A stretch of 64,000 nucleotides of DNA from Tenrec ecaudatus (GCF_050624435.1 NC_134536.1:129650758-129714757); one strand, 5' to 3'; counted from the first letter of the stretch, positions 48,901 through 53,722 are shown. Made by a program: numbers and translations. The notes: generated by a model not told the origin, from the sequence alone.

Positions 48901-50267
48901 CCATCATGTGCAGACCATGGGTCTAGAGAATGAGTCCCCCGATGGGATGTCCTAGATCCCAGCTTCAGCCACATCCTCAACCGTCTGGATCGTTGGGCCA
49001 GATTGCTCTTCATGTAGGGCGGAGCGGCCCTGTGGGTTCCTAGCGTGCTTAATAGCACCCACTCAATGCCAGTCATCCCTTCCCCAAATTGTGACCATTG
49101 AGACAGTCTCTAGGCGTTGCTGAACATCCCCTGGGAGGGCAAACCCCGCCCCCGTCGCTTGAGGCTCGTTCTTTTAGTCTGAAGCCAACCGGCAGGGAGG
49201 ACAACGGAATGGTCAGCAAAGAGGCGTGTCGGCTGCAAAACAGAAGCGGTCTGCTGAGGTGGATGCAGTTGAGACACCAAGTGCAGTGGAGATAGAGACA
49301 GGAGCCCATTGGGTCGGTGTGTCACCGGCCAATCGTACTGGAGTGGAAGGGACCTCGGTCGGAAGAGAGAAGGGCCGTCCTGAGTGTGTGCAGGCTGGCG
49401 GGCAGCCCTGGCTGACTTCTAGACTGTGGCAGGGGCAGAAGCTGGGGCTGTCAGAGTTGGGTGGCCTGACCAGGGGAGTCTCTGGTCAAGAGGGTGTCAT
49501 GATGGTGTCTAGCCATGGACACCAGGACTGGAGAAGCTGAGGCAGAGGAAGGGCATGCTCCAGGCCACAGAGGAGAGGATGGCCTTTGAGAAACATGGAA
49601 ACAGGGAGGCAGCGGGGCCCACCTCCAGCAGCTCAAAACCACCAGCTGCTCCTCCAGAGAAAGATGAGACTTACTACTCCCGTAGAGAGTGACAGTCGCA
49701 GAAACCCTGTGGGACAGCTCTGTAGGGTTACTGTGAGTCGGAATCGACTCATGGCACTGAGTCTGGTTTGGTTTTGGAGAGAGGAGAGCAGGGTGGGGGC
49801 GAGGTCACAGAGAGCAGAGCACCTCAGCTGAGGAGCAAGGATGCTGGCAGAGGCACCCCCCATACCAGCGGCAAACCATGTTCGTATGAACGCCTCCCTG
49901 GCCCCACGCAATCTCAAGCCCTTCTGCTGTGGTCCTTTGCAGGGTCTTCTTCAAGATTAAAAGCCGAAACGCGCATATGAAGACCCACCGGCAGCAGGAA
50001 GAGCAGCAGAGGCAGAAGGCCCAGAAAGCGGCCTTCGCGGCCGAGATGGCTGCCACCATCGAGAGGACTACGGGGCCAGTGGGGGCGCCGGGGCTGCTGC
50101 CCCTGGACCCACTGGGCCTGATCAAACCCATCAAGGACGCGGATGTCCTCGATGACGACGTGGCCCAGCAGCTGGGCGGCGTCATGGGCGAGGCCGAGGT
50201 CGTGGACCCCCATCTCCTTTTGGATGAGCAAGATTCCGTTCTGCTGCAGGGGGACACCGAACTCTAA
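5555..50267 (+). CDS. TRERF1: TRERF1, transcriptional-regulating factor 1 (TReP-132), whole coding region in 14 exons
   Basis: Seen: joining 5555-6967, 8386-8432, 9242-9392, 10644-11015, 14451-14841, 15713-15779, 16801-16940, 17088-17191, 18642-18717, 25775-25863, 28402-28515, 37743-37952, 44633-44844 and 49943-50267 gives an open frame of 1236 codons plus TAA, every intron GT..AG. The protein starts [12 protein letters not shown] and ends [11 protein letters not shown], as I remember human TRERF1 (about 1200 aa). Layout by residue: Q/P-rich region 1-480, C2H2 finger 506-526, proline-rich linker 540-790, ELM2 about 815-908, SANT about 922-968, acidic run about 990-1015, C2H2 fingers 1051-1073 and 1127-1144. 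Known of the family: a nuclear zinc-finger cofactor that acts with SF-1 and CBP/p300 on CYP11A1, and an ELM2-SANT protein related to MIDEAS that binds HDAC1/2 in MiDAC-type deacetylase complexes. Neighbour MRPS10 follows in the same orientation, as in human. The 5' UTR exons and promoter are outside the window. Confidence 0.95.
6968..8385 (+). other. TRERF1: TRERF1 intron between coding exons 1 and 2
   Basis: 1418 nt with no gene and no clear young repeat. A short C-run and CA microsatellite lies at about 7352-7377. The rest is moderately GC-rich unique-looking sequence. Confidence 0.7.
8386..8432 (+). CDS. TRERF1: TRERF1 coding exon 2 (residues 472-487)
   Basis: This 47-nt exon has acceptor aaatcag and donor AAG/gtgaga. 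It encodes [15 protein letters not shown] plus two bases of a serine codon that the next exon completes. The peptide agrees with the human segment between the Q-rich region and the first zinc finger. Such a short exon is only recognisable by homology and phase. Confidence 0.92.
8578..8775 (+). repeat. MIR/L2-like ancient repeat
   Basis: gagcactcaccatagaggac followed by acagggggacagaactgaga and gggcttaaggttacccacga resembles an MIR core and 3' part. Diverged. Confidence 0.45.
9242..9392 (+). CDS. TRERF1: TRERF1 coding exon 3 with first C2H2 zinc finger (residues 487-537)
   Basis: Acceptor ggagcag at 9241 and donor AACAG/gttagt. The exon holds one complete classical finger, C506-x2-C509-x12-H522-x3-H526 (CSICLKEF...HMRSH). 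Phases are 2 in and 0 out. The finger is followed by MRASPSLKQ as in other mammals. It acts as a putative DNA-contact or protein-contact module. Confidence 0.95.
9393..10643 (+). other. TRERF1: TRERF1 intron between coding exons 3 and 4
   Basis: 1251 nt, no gene and no recognisable repeat apart from a short GTT run at about 10291-10303. The frames seen here read through non-coding DNA. Confidence 0.65.
10644..11015 (+). CDS. TRERF1: TRERF1 coding exon 4, QP-repeat and proline-rich segment (residues 538-661)
   Basis: The exon starts EEGEKAQPP after acceptor gtgtag and ends PRVPA at a strong donor (gtgagt). Positions 10671-10748 are 13 consecutive CAG-CCN codon pairs, giving a (QP)13 tract that runs into a proline run. 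As I recall it, the human protein has only about two QP units here. The rest ([19 protein letters not shown] and the [19 protein letters not shown] motif) is conserved. Both ends are in phase 0. Confidence 0.93.
11016..14450 (+). other. TRERF1: TRERF1 intron between coding exons 4 and 5
   Basis: 3435 nt. One AfroSINE lies at about 12310-12500. From about 13500 the sequence becomes strongly GC-rich up to and through exon 5. A decoy exon-like piece at 13901-13931 (between gtgcag and gtacct) does not fit the required phase. I did not find an exon for the extra segment that I remember in human TRERF1 at this junction. Confidence 0.65.
12310..12500 (+). repeat. AfroSINE
   Basis: Forward copy: gaccattggttcaagcccac (B-box), acagagctacagccttggaa and gggtcactctgattcagaat. 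The 5' end is diverged. Confidence 0.75.
14451..14841 (+). CDS. TRERF1: TRERF1 coding exon 5 (residues 662-792)
   Basis: Acceptor cgttgtag at 14450, donor TCCA/gtgagt. The product is [17 protein letters not shown], a basic [10 protein letters not shown] stretch, then a proline-rich block with [14 protein letters not shown] and [12 protein letters not shown] motifs, all matching TRERF1. GC and CpG content is far above that of the other exons. It joins exon 4 in phase 0 and ends in phase 1. The exon leads into the ELM2 domain. Confidence 0.94.
14990..15173 (+). mobile_element. Short SPIN-like hAT element (internally deleted)
   Basis: It starts ctgcggttctcaaccc and ends ggagaaccgctg, with internal pieces (ccctttcacaggggt and gtagcaa...) shared with the longer SPIN copies in this window. 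At 184 bp it is less than half their size. The flanking bases do not form a clear 8-bp duplication. It lies 149 nt past the donor of TRERF1 exon 5. Confidence 0.75.
15713..15779 (+). CDS. TRERF1: TRERF1 coding exon 6 (residues 792-814)
   Basis: This 67-nt exon has acceptor tgtttcag and donor GAACC/gtaagg. It encodes [20 protein letters not shown] and the residues just before the ELM2 domain. It starts in phase 1 and ends in phase 2. A run of 14 G lies about 55 nt past the donor. Confidence 0.94.
15835..15848 (+). repeat. Run of 14 G
   Basis: An uninterrupted G14 tract 55 nt downstream of the donor of TRERF1 exon 6. It could be a sequencing or assembly weak point. Confidence 0.85.
15958..16060 (-). 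repeat. Decayed AfroSINE/RTE tail
   Basis: gttgttaggtgctgtccagt then ccgaccctacttcatccata resembles a reversed AfroSINE or RTE 3' end. Weak. Confidence 0.4.
16801..16940 (+). CDS. TRERF1: TRERF1 coding exon 7, ELM2 domain part 1 (residues 814-861)
   Basis: Acceptor ctttaaag, donor AGAG/gtactg, 140 nt. It encodes [17 protein letters not shown] and [15 protein letters not shown], the classic opening of an ELM2 domain (a fold that binds HDAC1/2 together with SANT). The conserved ATLVWxP motif is intact. Confidence 0.95.
17088..17191 (+). CDS. TRERF1: TRERF1 coding exon 8, ELM2 domain part 2 (residues 861-895)
   Basis: Separated from exon 7 by an intron of only 147 nt. Acceptor cccaacag, donor ATG/gtaaga. 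It encodes [20 protein letters not shown] and then [15 protein letters not shown], the helical C-terminal half of ELM2 (the ALH.L..A.GDV signature). Confidence 0.95.
17925..18060 (+). mobile_element. Old hAT-Charlie element (MER5/MER20 type)
   Basis: Contains gttaaaatgcagattctgat, tcagcaggtctggggtgggg and ctgcatttctaacaagcccc, the body of an ancient eutherian non-autonomous hAT element, in intron 8 of TRERF1. Confidence 0.75.
18642..18717 (+). CDS. TRERF1: TRERF1 coding exon 9, ELM2 end (residues 896-921)
   Basis: Acceptor gtctgcag, donor GCCG/gtaggt, 76 nt, phase 0 to phase 1. It encodes [14 protein letters not shown] and [11 protein letters not shown], linking ELM2 to SANT. The first residue is Ala where I recall Val in human. 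Confidence 0.94.
18945..19110 (+). repeat. MIR
   Basis: ggctttggaatcagccaggt, gtgggttccagtcttgactg and ggccaagttctttggccttc are the MIR 5' landmarks (A and B box region of an ancient tRNA-derived SINE). Confidence 0.65.
19560..19745 (+). repeat. AfroSINE, well preserved 5' end
   Basis: aaggagccctagtggcgcag, tggttaagaactcagctgct, gcggcagtctgcttccataa and gatggcaatgggtttgagt: one of the clearest copies in the window. Confidence 0.9.
20589..20792 (+). repeat. AfroSINE
   Basis: aagagccctggtggcatcat, ccaccagccgtcccgaggga, gtcttggaaacccacagggg and ccctatgagtcagcatgggc. Full length. Confidence 0.88.
21618..21808 (+). repeat. AfroSINE
   Basis: actgcaaggtcagcagttca, gagggagaaagatgaggctt, tctatagggtcgctgtgagt and tggcatcaactccatgcc. 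The 5' end is shortened. Confidence 0.85.
24353..24562 (+). repeat. AfroSINE
   Basis: ggaaccttggtggtgtcctg, gctccttgggagaaagataa and tcctatggggttgccatgaa, ending with a ggtttggctc tail. Confidence 0.85.
25137..25345 (+). repeat. AfroSINE
   Basis: aatgggttatgcattgcctt, ccagccactcctcgggagga, gaaacccaggggcagttctt and atatggtcgccatgagccag. Full length but diverged. Confidence 0.82.
25525..25612 (+). repeat. MIR 3' part
   Basis: atccccatttgcagatgaca, ggcttgggctaagtcaccaa and gggatttgaaccccagtagt match the 3' half of MIR-type repeats. Confidence 0.6.
25775..25863 (+). CDS. TRERF1: TRERF1 coding exon 10, SANT domain part 1 (residues 921-950)
   Basis: Acceptor catcacag, donor AAGATG/gtaagt, 89 nt, following a 7-kb intron. 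It encodes [19 protein letters not shown] and KDFIFIQKM, the first two helices of a SANT domain with the conserved W and the F..AL..Y.KDF pattern. Confidence 0.95.
27394..27560 (-). mobile_element. RTE LINE 3' tail, reverse orientation
   Basis: Contains ggcaccacagagtcagttct, gaccctgtgtagaccag, tgcccggtcctgcaccagcc and tgttggtccatctcctggag, which is the antisense of an afrotherian RTE 3' end. Confidence 0.65.
27571..27617 (+). repeat. TA-rich microsatellite
   Basis: Imperfect (TA)n of about 45 nt. Likely unstable in length. Confidence 0.9.
27838..28312 (+). mobile_element. SPIN (SPace INvaders) non-autonomous hAT transposon, 475 bp
   Basis: It begins cagcggttctcaacc and ends ggttgagaaccgcta. 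The internal hallmark is a palindrome-like ggaaatatgtgttttccgat near the right end, then gacccctgtgaaagggtcg. The flanks tattaggc and cattagac agree at 6 of 8 positions, consistent with a decayed 8-bp target duplication. No transposase is encoded. Confidence 0.88.
28402..28515 (+). CDS. TRERF1: TRERF1 coding exon 11, SANT domain part 2 (residues 951-988)
   Basis: Acceptor cccggcag, donor TGTGTG/gtgagt, 114 nt, in phase 0. It encodes [18 protein letters not shown], the third SANT helix with the YY.WKK motif, then a basic [11 protein letters not shown] stretch. A SPIN transposon ends only 89 nt upstream of this exon. Confidence 0.95.
28598..28658 (+). repeat. Pentamer simple repeat (GGTTT/GGCTT)
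   Basis: About 12 units of TTGG(T/C)-type pentamers. The same motif ends AfroSINE tails, so this may be the expanded tail of a lost SINE. It starts about 80 nt past the donor of TRERF1 exon 11. Confidence 0.8.
29542..29750 (+). repeat. AfroSINE
   Basis: caggagccttcgtggcgtgg, gtgagcagttcaaacccact, ggggcagttcttccctcccc and gtcagcacagactcggcact. Full length. Confidence 0.85.
30255..30350 (+). repeat. MIR 3' part
   Basis: aaaacggaaagtggaggtcc and ggggcttgcccaaggtctca match the 3' half of MIR-type repeats. Confidence 0.55.
30485..30628 (-). repeat. AfroSINE, 5'-truncated
   Basis: Reverse copy: aagccactgcccctgagtca, aggacagagtggaacttccc, aaacctttatggcagcagac and tgccacagctttctcccagg. Confidence 0.75.
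31697..31768 (+). repeat. Tandem duplication of a ~35-bp unit
   Basis: The unit tatactaagtaataagaag followed by tgattttta.atgtaa occurs twice in direct succession with two or three differences, at the left edge of the L1 segment. Confidence 0.8.
31770..33366 (+). mobile_element. L1 LINE 3' end: ORF2 remnant plus lineage-type 3' UTR
   Basis: Bases about 31850-32050 match L1 ORF2 (aatagcctggtactgg, gaacccagaacctata, ttaacaaatggtgctg). The sequence then jumps into a long 3' UTR that is also present at 62045. The landmarks gacattgggcctc, ggcattctgtgatgctcac and caaaagatatagcatct are shared. Part of ORF2 is deleted. A SPIN copy interrupts the end. Confidence 0.8.
33369..33829 (-). mobile_element. 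SPIN non-autonomous hAT transposon, 461 bp, inverted relative to the 27.8-kb copy
   Basis: It begins cagtgttcctcagcctgtgg and ends aggttgagaagcactg. The interior is the reverse complement of the 27838 copy, including aaaacacatatttcaatggt. The left flank ctctagtt fits the TCTAGA-like target preference. It is inserted at the end of an L1 3' UTR segment. Confidence 0.85.
33830..33895 (+). repeat. AfroSINE tail fragment next to SPIN
   Basis: agggtcactctgagttagaa then ttgacttgatggcaatagg and a GGTTT-rich tail: only the 3' end of an AfroSINE, directly after the SPIN copy. Confidence 0.7.
33900..34405 (+). mobile_element. Afrotherian LINE-like 3' end, second copy
   Basis: Collinear with 3580-4290 without the SINE: caaaaccccacagaagaatc, cggagctggataatctttaa, cgaagaatgtgtccaacgtc and ctgaaccatacatgaagaaa, then tcctcaacaacaaacc. 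Exact family not named. Confidence 0.6.
34670..34800 (+). repeat. MIR
   Basis: gaccaggatttgaatctccg, ctgtgggaccctggggcaaa and aatttcctcagctgtttaaa match the MIR core. Confidence 0.6.
35332..35502 (-). repeat. AfroSINE
   Basis: Reverse copy: cacggccatcgagtcaaatc, ctgactcagaacgaccttag and gttccaactgcggaccgtgt, ending ccacgccaccaggcctcc. Confidence 0.82.
36005..36385 (-). repeat. Afrotherian interspersed repeat with AfroSINE/RTE-like tail
   Basis: It starts with a reversed tail (cgttggctccagctcagggc) and contains ctgctggtatttgaaat-like (ggctggtatttgaaatggta) and tacgacaaactgacaggcag landmarks, which I recognise from other afrotherian genomes. Exact family uncertain. Confidence 0.5.
36473..36682 (-). 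repeat. AfroSINE, full length
   Basis: Reverse copy: actgctgcccagtcgatgcc, gaccctatcggacagggcag, gtttcgaacttcggaccttg and taactgcgccgccgccaggg. Confidence 0.88.
37205..37332 (-). repeat. AfroSINE, 3'-truncated
   Basis: Reverse copy: gattacgggagtagaaagcc, gggtttcaaactgctgacct and caactgctgtgccaccaggg. The tail half is missing. Confidence 0.78.
37743..37952 (+). CDS. TRERF1: TRERF1 coding exon 12, acidic run and first half of zinc finger 2 (residues 989-1058)
   Basis: Acceptor cacaccag, donor GGGGCC/gtaagt, 210 nt. It encodes a glutamate-rich run ([20 protein letters not shown]), a serine/proline linker and ICEMPNCGA, the cysteine pair (C1051-x4-C1056) of the second zinc finger. The histidine pair is in the next exon. 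Confidence 0.95.
38782..38922 (-). repeat. AfroSINE, decayed
   Basis: Reverse copy: ctgggtttccaaggctgtca, gagcggctggtagacttgaa and ccgctagctttgtgctttgc. Confidence 0.7.
39485..40110 (-). mobile_element. Decayed LINE (L1-like) 3' UTR, reverse orientation
   Basis: It begins ttaggctgggttctctgcag and ends with cccagtcaagtcaatacgaa followed by cttaactatcacc. This is the antisense layout of an L1 3' UTR that I recognise from other mammals. Family assignment is tentative. Confidence 0.5.
40250..43290 (+). mobile_element. RTE (BovB-like) LINE, near full length but decayed
   Basis: Pieces of all parts of an RTE protein are legible in broken frames. An AP-endonuclease segment is at about 40887-41090 ([17 protein letters not shown]). 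Reverse transcriptase is at about 41951-42115 ([13 protein letters not shown], then [14 protein letters not shown]) and 42400-42500 (FSLYKEP). The C-terminal block is at about 42640-42720 ([16 protein letters not shown]) and 42990-43140 ([30 protein letters not shown]). Many stops and frameshifts make it inactive. The 3' end (43190-43250) is similar to the AfroSINE/RTE tail. Confidence 0.85.
43395..43590 (+). mobile_element. Old hAT-Charlie element (MER5/MER20 type)
   Basis: Contains ggacatttggcaacgtctac, agacatctttggttgtca and cacaacaaagaattatcc, the recognisable body of a small non-autonomous eutherian hAT element. It lies between the RTE LINE and the mariner. Confidence 0.75.
43682..44225 (+). 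mobile_element. Mariner-family transposon, internally deleted, 544 bp
   Basis: It is flanked by TA on both sides (43680-43681 and 44226-44227). The ends caagggagtacccc and, reversed, cgagggggtaccc are imperfect inverted repeats. The interior from about 43840 to 44150 encodes the C-terminal part of a mariner transposase: [13 protein letters not shown], then an [12 protein letters not shown]-like motif that corresponds to the last catalytic Asp region of DD34D enzymes, then an [13 protein letters not shown]-like tail with [11 protein letters not shown]. The N-terminal half is missing and the frame is broken, so it is inactive. Confidence 0.85.
44633..44844 (+). CDS. TRERF1: TRERF1 coding exon 13, zinc finger 2 end and zinc finger 3 start (residues 1059-1129)
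   Basis: Acceptor ttccccag, donor GGCAA/gtaggt. It encodes [17 protein letters not shown], giving H1069 and H1073 of finger 2, then a Ser/Thr/Gly-rich linker and FPCKECGK with C1124 and C1127 of finger 3. Another AG 36 nt upstream could serve as an in-frame alternative acceptor. Confidence 0.95.
45722..45897 (-). repeat. AfroSINE
   Basis: Reverse copy: accatctcacggccatcgag, ccctatgggtttctaagact, gttttgaactgccgaccatg and cataaccattgcgccaccag. Confidence 0.85.
46075..46262 (-). repeat. AfroSINE
   Basis: Reverse copy: gtgggacagggtagaaccgc, aagagtagaaagccctgtct and cgcataaccacggtgccagt, ending ggggctcc. Confidence 0.82.
46845..47020 (+). repeat. MIR/L2-like ancient repeat
   Basis: aacaatcttgtgatgggtgt, ggggacactgaggcagcaaa and ggctgagttgggaatcaccc match an MIR-type 3' region. 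Confidence 0.5.
47191..47216 (+). repeat. (CTC)n microsatellite
   Basis: About 8 CTC units just upstream of the AfroSINE that carries the SPIN insertion. Confidence 0.85.
47225..47740 (-). repeat. AfroSINE split by SPIN
   Basis: The left part (47225-47276, cagtcagagcagaacttccc) and right part (47609-47740, ctcagaccctgtgactctgg, gactcgaactgctgagcttt) form one reversed AfroSINE once the SPIN at 47277-47608 is removed. Confidence 0.82.
47277..47608 (+). mobile_element. SPIN non-autonomous hAT transposon nested in an AfroSINE, 332 bp
   Basis: Ends cagcggttctcaacc and ggttgagaaccgctg. The flanking 8-mers CTCTAGAG and CTCTAGAA (7 of 8 identical) are a textbook hAT target duplication. The DNA on both sides is one minus-strand AfroSINE, so this copy inserted after the SINE. 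Confidence 0.92.
48050..48181 (-). repeat. AfroSINE, 3'-truncated
   Basis: Reverse copy: gctcctgtgggtttccaaga, gtttggaactgctgactttg and cactttaccagcagggctcc. Confidence 0.78.
48712..48935 (+). mobile_element. Old hAT-Charlie element
   Basis: Contains tgggcaaactttttgtctg, agatagtaaatatgttaagc and gaccggacttgccatcatg, recognisable as the small hAT element whose consensus ends are like tcggcaaact. Confidence 0.6.
48960..49155 (-). mobile_element. Old hAT-Charlie element (same family as 43395-43590), minus strand
   Basis: Reverse-strand match to the same family as at 43395: aacatcccctgggagggcaa and cactcaatgccagt are the complementary landmarks. Diverged. Confidence 0.55.
49622..49788 (+). repeat. 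AfroSINE, 5'-truncated
   Basis: cagctcaaaaccaccagctg, agatgagacttactactccc and gagtcggaatcgactcatgg, followed by a ggtttggttttgg tail. Confidence 0.85.
49943..50267 (+). CDS. TRERF1: TRERF1 coding exon 14, zinc finger 3 end and C-terminus (residues 1129-1236)
   Basis: Acceptor ctttgcag; stop TAA at 50265-50267. It supplies H1140 and H1144 of finger 3 ([11 protein letters not shown]), a helical Q/E/K-rich stretch that is probably coiled ([17 protein letters not shown]), and an acidic C-terminal tail with ILDDD-like and [11 protein letters not shown] motifs. Confidence 0.95.
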
Positions 50268-50491
50268 AGCCCCCTGCTGTGCACCTGGGGACAGCGGCCT
50301 CCGCCTCGTTCATCAGGAAACCCGGGCCGCCTGCTTGCTTTGTAACCATTTTAAACTACCTGTTTAAAAAAAAAAAGTGGCCGTTTTATTCAGGTTTAGG
50401 GAGAAAGAAGAAGAGAAAAGGAAAAAAATTCATTTTTTTATTTAAAAGAAAATTTTTTTTTGTTTAATTGGGGTGGTGGGTGGTTGGAGAG

Positions 50492-50497
50492 AATAAA
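50492..50497 (+). terminator. TRERF1: Proximal AATAAA in TRERF1 3' UTR
   Basis: AATAAA 225 nt past the stop, overlapping AATAATT and followed by a TTTAAGAGGTGTTTCATCTG stretch. It could give a very short 3' UTR isoform. A hexamer alone is weak evidence. Confidence 0.4.
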
Positions 50498-52784
50498 TAA
50501 TTGGCACAAATATCTTTAAGAGGTGTTTCATCTGGGCTTCACCCTCCTGCCGTCCTTCCTGGCAGGTGATGAACCTGGGCGTGTGTCCCTTTTGCCCACC
50601 CTCCCGGTGGCCTTGCATGTGAAAGCGTGTTGTGGCATGTGCACCTGCGAGAGTGTGGACACGGGCATGTGTGTGCTCGAGTGTGAAGCAGGCTGCCCCT
50701 TCTGCTCGGGGGTGGGGGGCTTTGTGGGCCAGCCCTTCCCTCTCAGTGGTGTTAGAGTTCGGTTCTGACCTCATCTGCAACTTGCTATATGCCTGGTGTC
50801 TCTCCCAGGAGTCTCTGCACCCGAGATTAGCCTTCGGGGGGGGGCAGAGCGAGCCCCTCGGCCCCCAGCTTTCCACTAGCCACATGCATCATTTGAAGAG
50901 TTGACCAAACAAGAGACTCGGGGTTCACTCTGCCCCGCCTGTCCCCGGATGCCCTCTTAGCAGGGACTGAGCACTCCCCCGCAGTGACTTGCTGAGGACC
51001 TGCTCTGCAGGGCAGGCGTGGCCTCTTCTTGTGACCACAAGGTCACAGTGTCCTGTGGTCAGCTCTGAAGCTTGAGCTGCCAGAGAACTGCCTGGAGACC
51101 CTCTCTGCGTGAGGGAGCCCCCGCTGGGCCATTGCCAGGCTGTAGAGGATGCTTTTTTGTCTCCAGGGAGCACGGGTGGCAGAGCCGCACGATAAAGGGC
51201 TTCTTGCAATGCCCAAAGACCAGCTCCCGGGGGTCTCTTCGGCTCTCCCTTAGTTTTGCAGCAATGTTGATAGTCGATGGAGTTCTGAACTTAACGTTGT
51301 GCCGCGTGGAAGTACTGTGAAACCTTCACCGGGATTTTGATGGGAATTCACAAATGCGGGACTGTTTACCCTCGATCCTAGGAGGGCAAGAAAAGGGGGG
51401 CAGGGTTCTCACAAAGGGATCACAAACGAAAGGGGCCTAGCGCCCAAAGCCAGCAAAAAGGGTTTACCTTGTGTGTGCATTCAAACAAGGAATGTCTTCA
51501 TGACACTGTCACTTACCAAAGCACTCCTAGAATTCTCCCCGATTCGTACCTTCGCCTCTTCCTGGCCCTCTCAGTGGGGTTGTTGTTTGTACTTGAAGGC
51601 GACAAACCTGTCGTCCTCCAAAAATGGCATTCGGCCTCGGCGTCTGCCCGAGTCCGAGGGATCGAGCCCGCTGTCAGGGCAGACGCCCCACAGGTACAGG
51701 AGACCCTGCCTCTTCCCTCAGCAGTTTGTTATTGCCCGTGACCTCTGGGGCAGGTGTCTTCAGACCTGTTCCCCAGCAAAGTCTGGGGGCCCTGCTGGGC
51801 CACTGGGCTGGCAGGTTAATCGCTTGACCCGGGTGAGCCTGTGTATCAGCAGAAGCCCCAGGGTAGGGCTGGAGCATCTTTCTTTCAAGTTTGACTTTGC
51901 AAATGCATTAGAACAGCCTCCCCCAGAAGCCAGCTGTGGCCTTTAGCGGCCCTGACCCGGCAGAGCTCCGAGGACAGCAGGAAAGCCTTGGACAGAAGGA
52001 CGATGCAAAGATTCTTTTGATTTCCATCGTTCTGTTTTCAGAAAAGAAGTTTTGCGGGGGGGGGTGTGTGTGTCCCTCATCCTTTCTTTAGGGGAGAAAG
52101 AAAAGTTTTTGTTGCTGCCATTTCCAGACAGCCTATGAGCTAACCCGTTATCTCGGTGGATTTGAGCCTTGACAGTGGACACCAGCCAGCGGCAGAACCA
52201 CAGAGCTACTCCATCTGTCGGAGAGCTATGATTGGATGGGAGGAGTCGGCCCAGCCCAGAAACCACTCCCCCCACCCCGTCCACTGTTGTCTGGGATGGT
52301 TCTGCCCCTAGGTCTATGGAAGCTTATCTATCAAGAGAGCAAACAGCCAACAAAATGTTTCCAATACAAATGCATTTTCCTCTCTGGAAGACTTGCCCAG
52401 CTGCATTCTGAGTTTAAACAAACAAAGCCCGCATTGCCAAGGTCACAAATCAGATGCACCATCTCAGTTGTGCTTTCTGTGCAGTACAGTGTAAGGATGC
52501 TCTGATTCGAAATAACCAAAGAACTCCTCCCCTGTGGGACAGTTCCAATCTCGGAATGAGTGTCTCCTGACAGTATCAACTTTACAAGGATGGATTCCAT
52601 AGACTATTGCACTTTTTCTTTCTCCTGAATTGAGTCTGCCTGCATGTGTGTGTTGTGTTTCTGCTTCCTGCCCCGCCCCCGCCCCAAAGAAGGTTCCTCT
52701 CTGATGGTTCATGTCACCACATTTACTGTTTACTATCCAATGGCTGTTCATTTAGTGGATGATTTAGACCTCTTTGAGAAAGCT

Positions 52785-52792
52785 TGTATATA
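52785..52792 (+). promoter_or_regulatory. TRERF1: Pumilio-type motif TGTATATA in TRERF1 3' UTR
   Basis: An exact match to the UGUANAUA recognition motif of PUM1/PUM2, in AU-rich UTR about 160 nt upstream of the poly(A) signal at 52946. Binding is inferred from the motif only. Confidence 0.45.
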
Positions 52793-52882
52793 AAAAGTTA
52801 ACCTATATTTTATGGAGAGAAAAAAAAACCCATCTTATTTTCAAATATATTTAACTGCTGTTCTATTTTATTAGAGGAAGGG

Positions 52883-52890
52883 TGTACATA
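52883..52890 (+). promoter_or_regulatory. TRERF1: Second Pumilio-type motif TGTACATA in TRERF1 3' UTR
   Basis: A second exact UGUANAUA match 98 nt after the first. Paired sites near the poly(A) signal are typical of Pumilio-controlled messages. Function is inferred. Confidence 0.45.
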
Positions 52891-52945
52891 TTTTCTAGGA
52901 GTTCTATTGTAAAGAAAAGTATTTTTGAAAAAAAAAACTTGATGT

Positions 52946-52951
52946 AATAAA
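52946..52951 (+). terminator. TRERF1: AATAAA with strong GT-rich downstream element, TRERF1 3' UTR
   Basis: AATAAA followed about 22 nt later by a GT-rich stretch (agtggtttgtgattgc). Hexamer plus GU-rich element is the canonical cleavage layout. Cleavage near 52970 would give a 2.7-kb 3' UTR that includes both Pumilio-type motifs. Confidence 0.65.
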
Positions 52952-53471
52952 AATGAAAACATTTTTAAATAGTGGTTTGTGATTGCTTCCTGTGATGGCT
53001 TTGTTGTGTTCTATCCCCAGCAACTGACCGGCATGCCTTCCCATTGGCAGGATGTAACTTACTCACGTGTGCACTGTCATAGGTTGACACCCCAGTATCC
53101 AGTGTGCTTAACTGTATTTTCCCAGAATGCAGGTCCCTTGGTTCATATCAAGAGCACTATGTATACCATAGTTGTGATTTTTCTTTTGTAACGTTAATGT
53201 ATTTTTAAAACGGATTTTATGTAACATTTTGGCCCCAAACCAAACAAAAACAAAAAAATACCATATTTTCTAGTGACTTTTATAATAACATTTTGCTAAA
53301 AATGTTTCTTCCTAGCTCAGTTTTTTGTTAAGATGAACCAAAAGGTCTTATTTTTTACCAGGGGGTTAAAAAAAAAAGTTTGAAGCTTGAAAGAAAAGTT
53401 ATATTTAAGCATCATATGTAACAAAGATATTTTATAGACTTGTCCTAAAAAAAGGTGCATTCCTTTAAAAA

Positions 53472-53477
53472 AATAAA
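53472..53477 (+). terminator. TRERF1: Further AATAAA in TRERF1 3' UTR
   Basis: AATAAA in an A-rich context (ttaaaaaaataaaactgg). The following sequence is only weakly T-rich, so use is doubtful. Confidence 0.3.
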
Positions 53478-53722
53478 ACTGGGGCATTCTAGGTTGGCTC
53501 CCAAACCCCCTCCCCGAGTAAAAAGCTTTTTTTAAAAATCCATGAATGATACTTTTTTCCCTGAAAGAAAACCAGGAGGATTCAGCTTGAAGATTCCGCT
53601 TGTTAGTCCTCGGAAATTTCAGTTCCTGTAGATAGACATCCATCAAACAGAGATGTAACTGAATAGACGCTGTCATATTTATTTGTGAAACCCTGATTCC
53701 CCATTGCATCAGCTGCTCTGAA

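Larger units (their letters stand above)
44845..49942 (+). other. TRERF1: TRERF1 intron between coding exons 13 and 14
   Basis: About 5.1 kb. It has AfroSINEs, a SPIN nested in an AfroSINE, two old hAT-Charlie elements and an MIR. Nothing is recognised at 44845-45715, 46270-46840, 47745-48045, 48185-48710 and 49160-49620. Confidence 0.65.
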
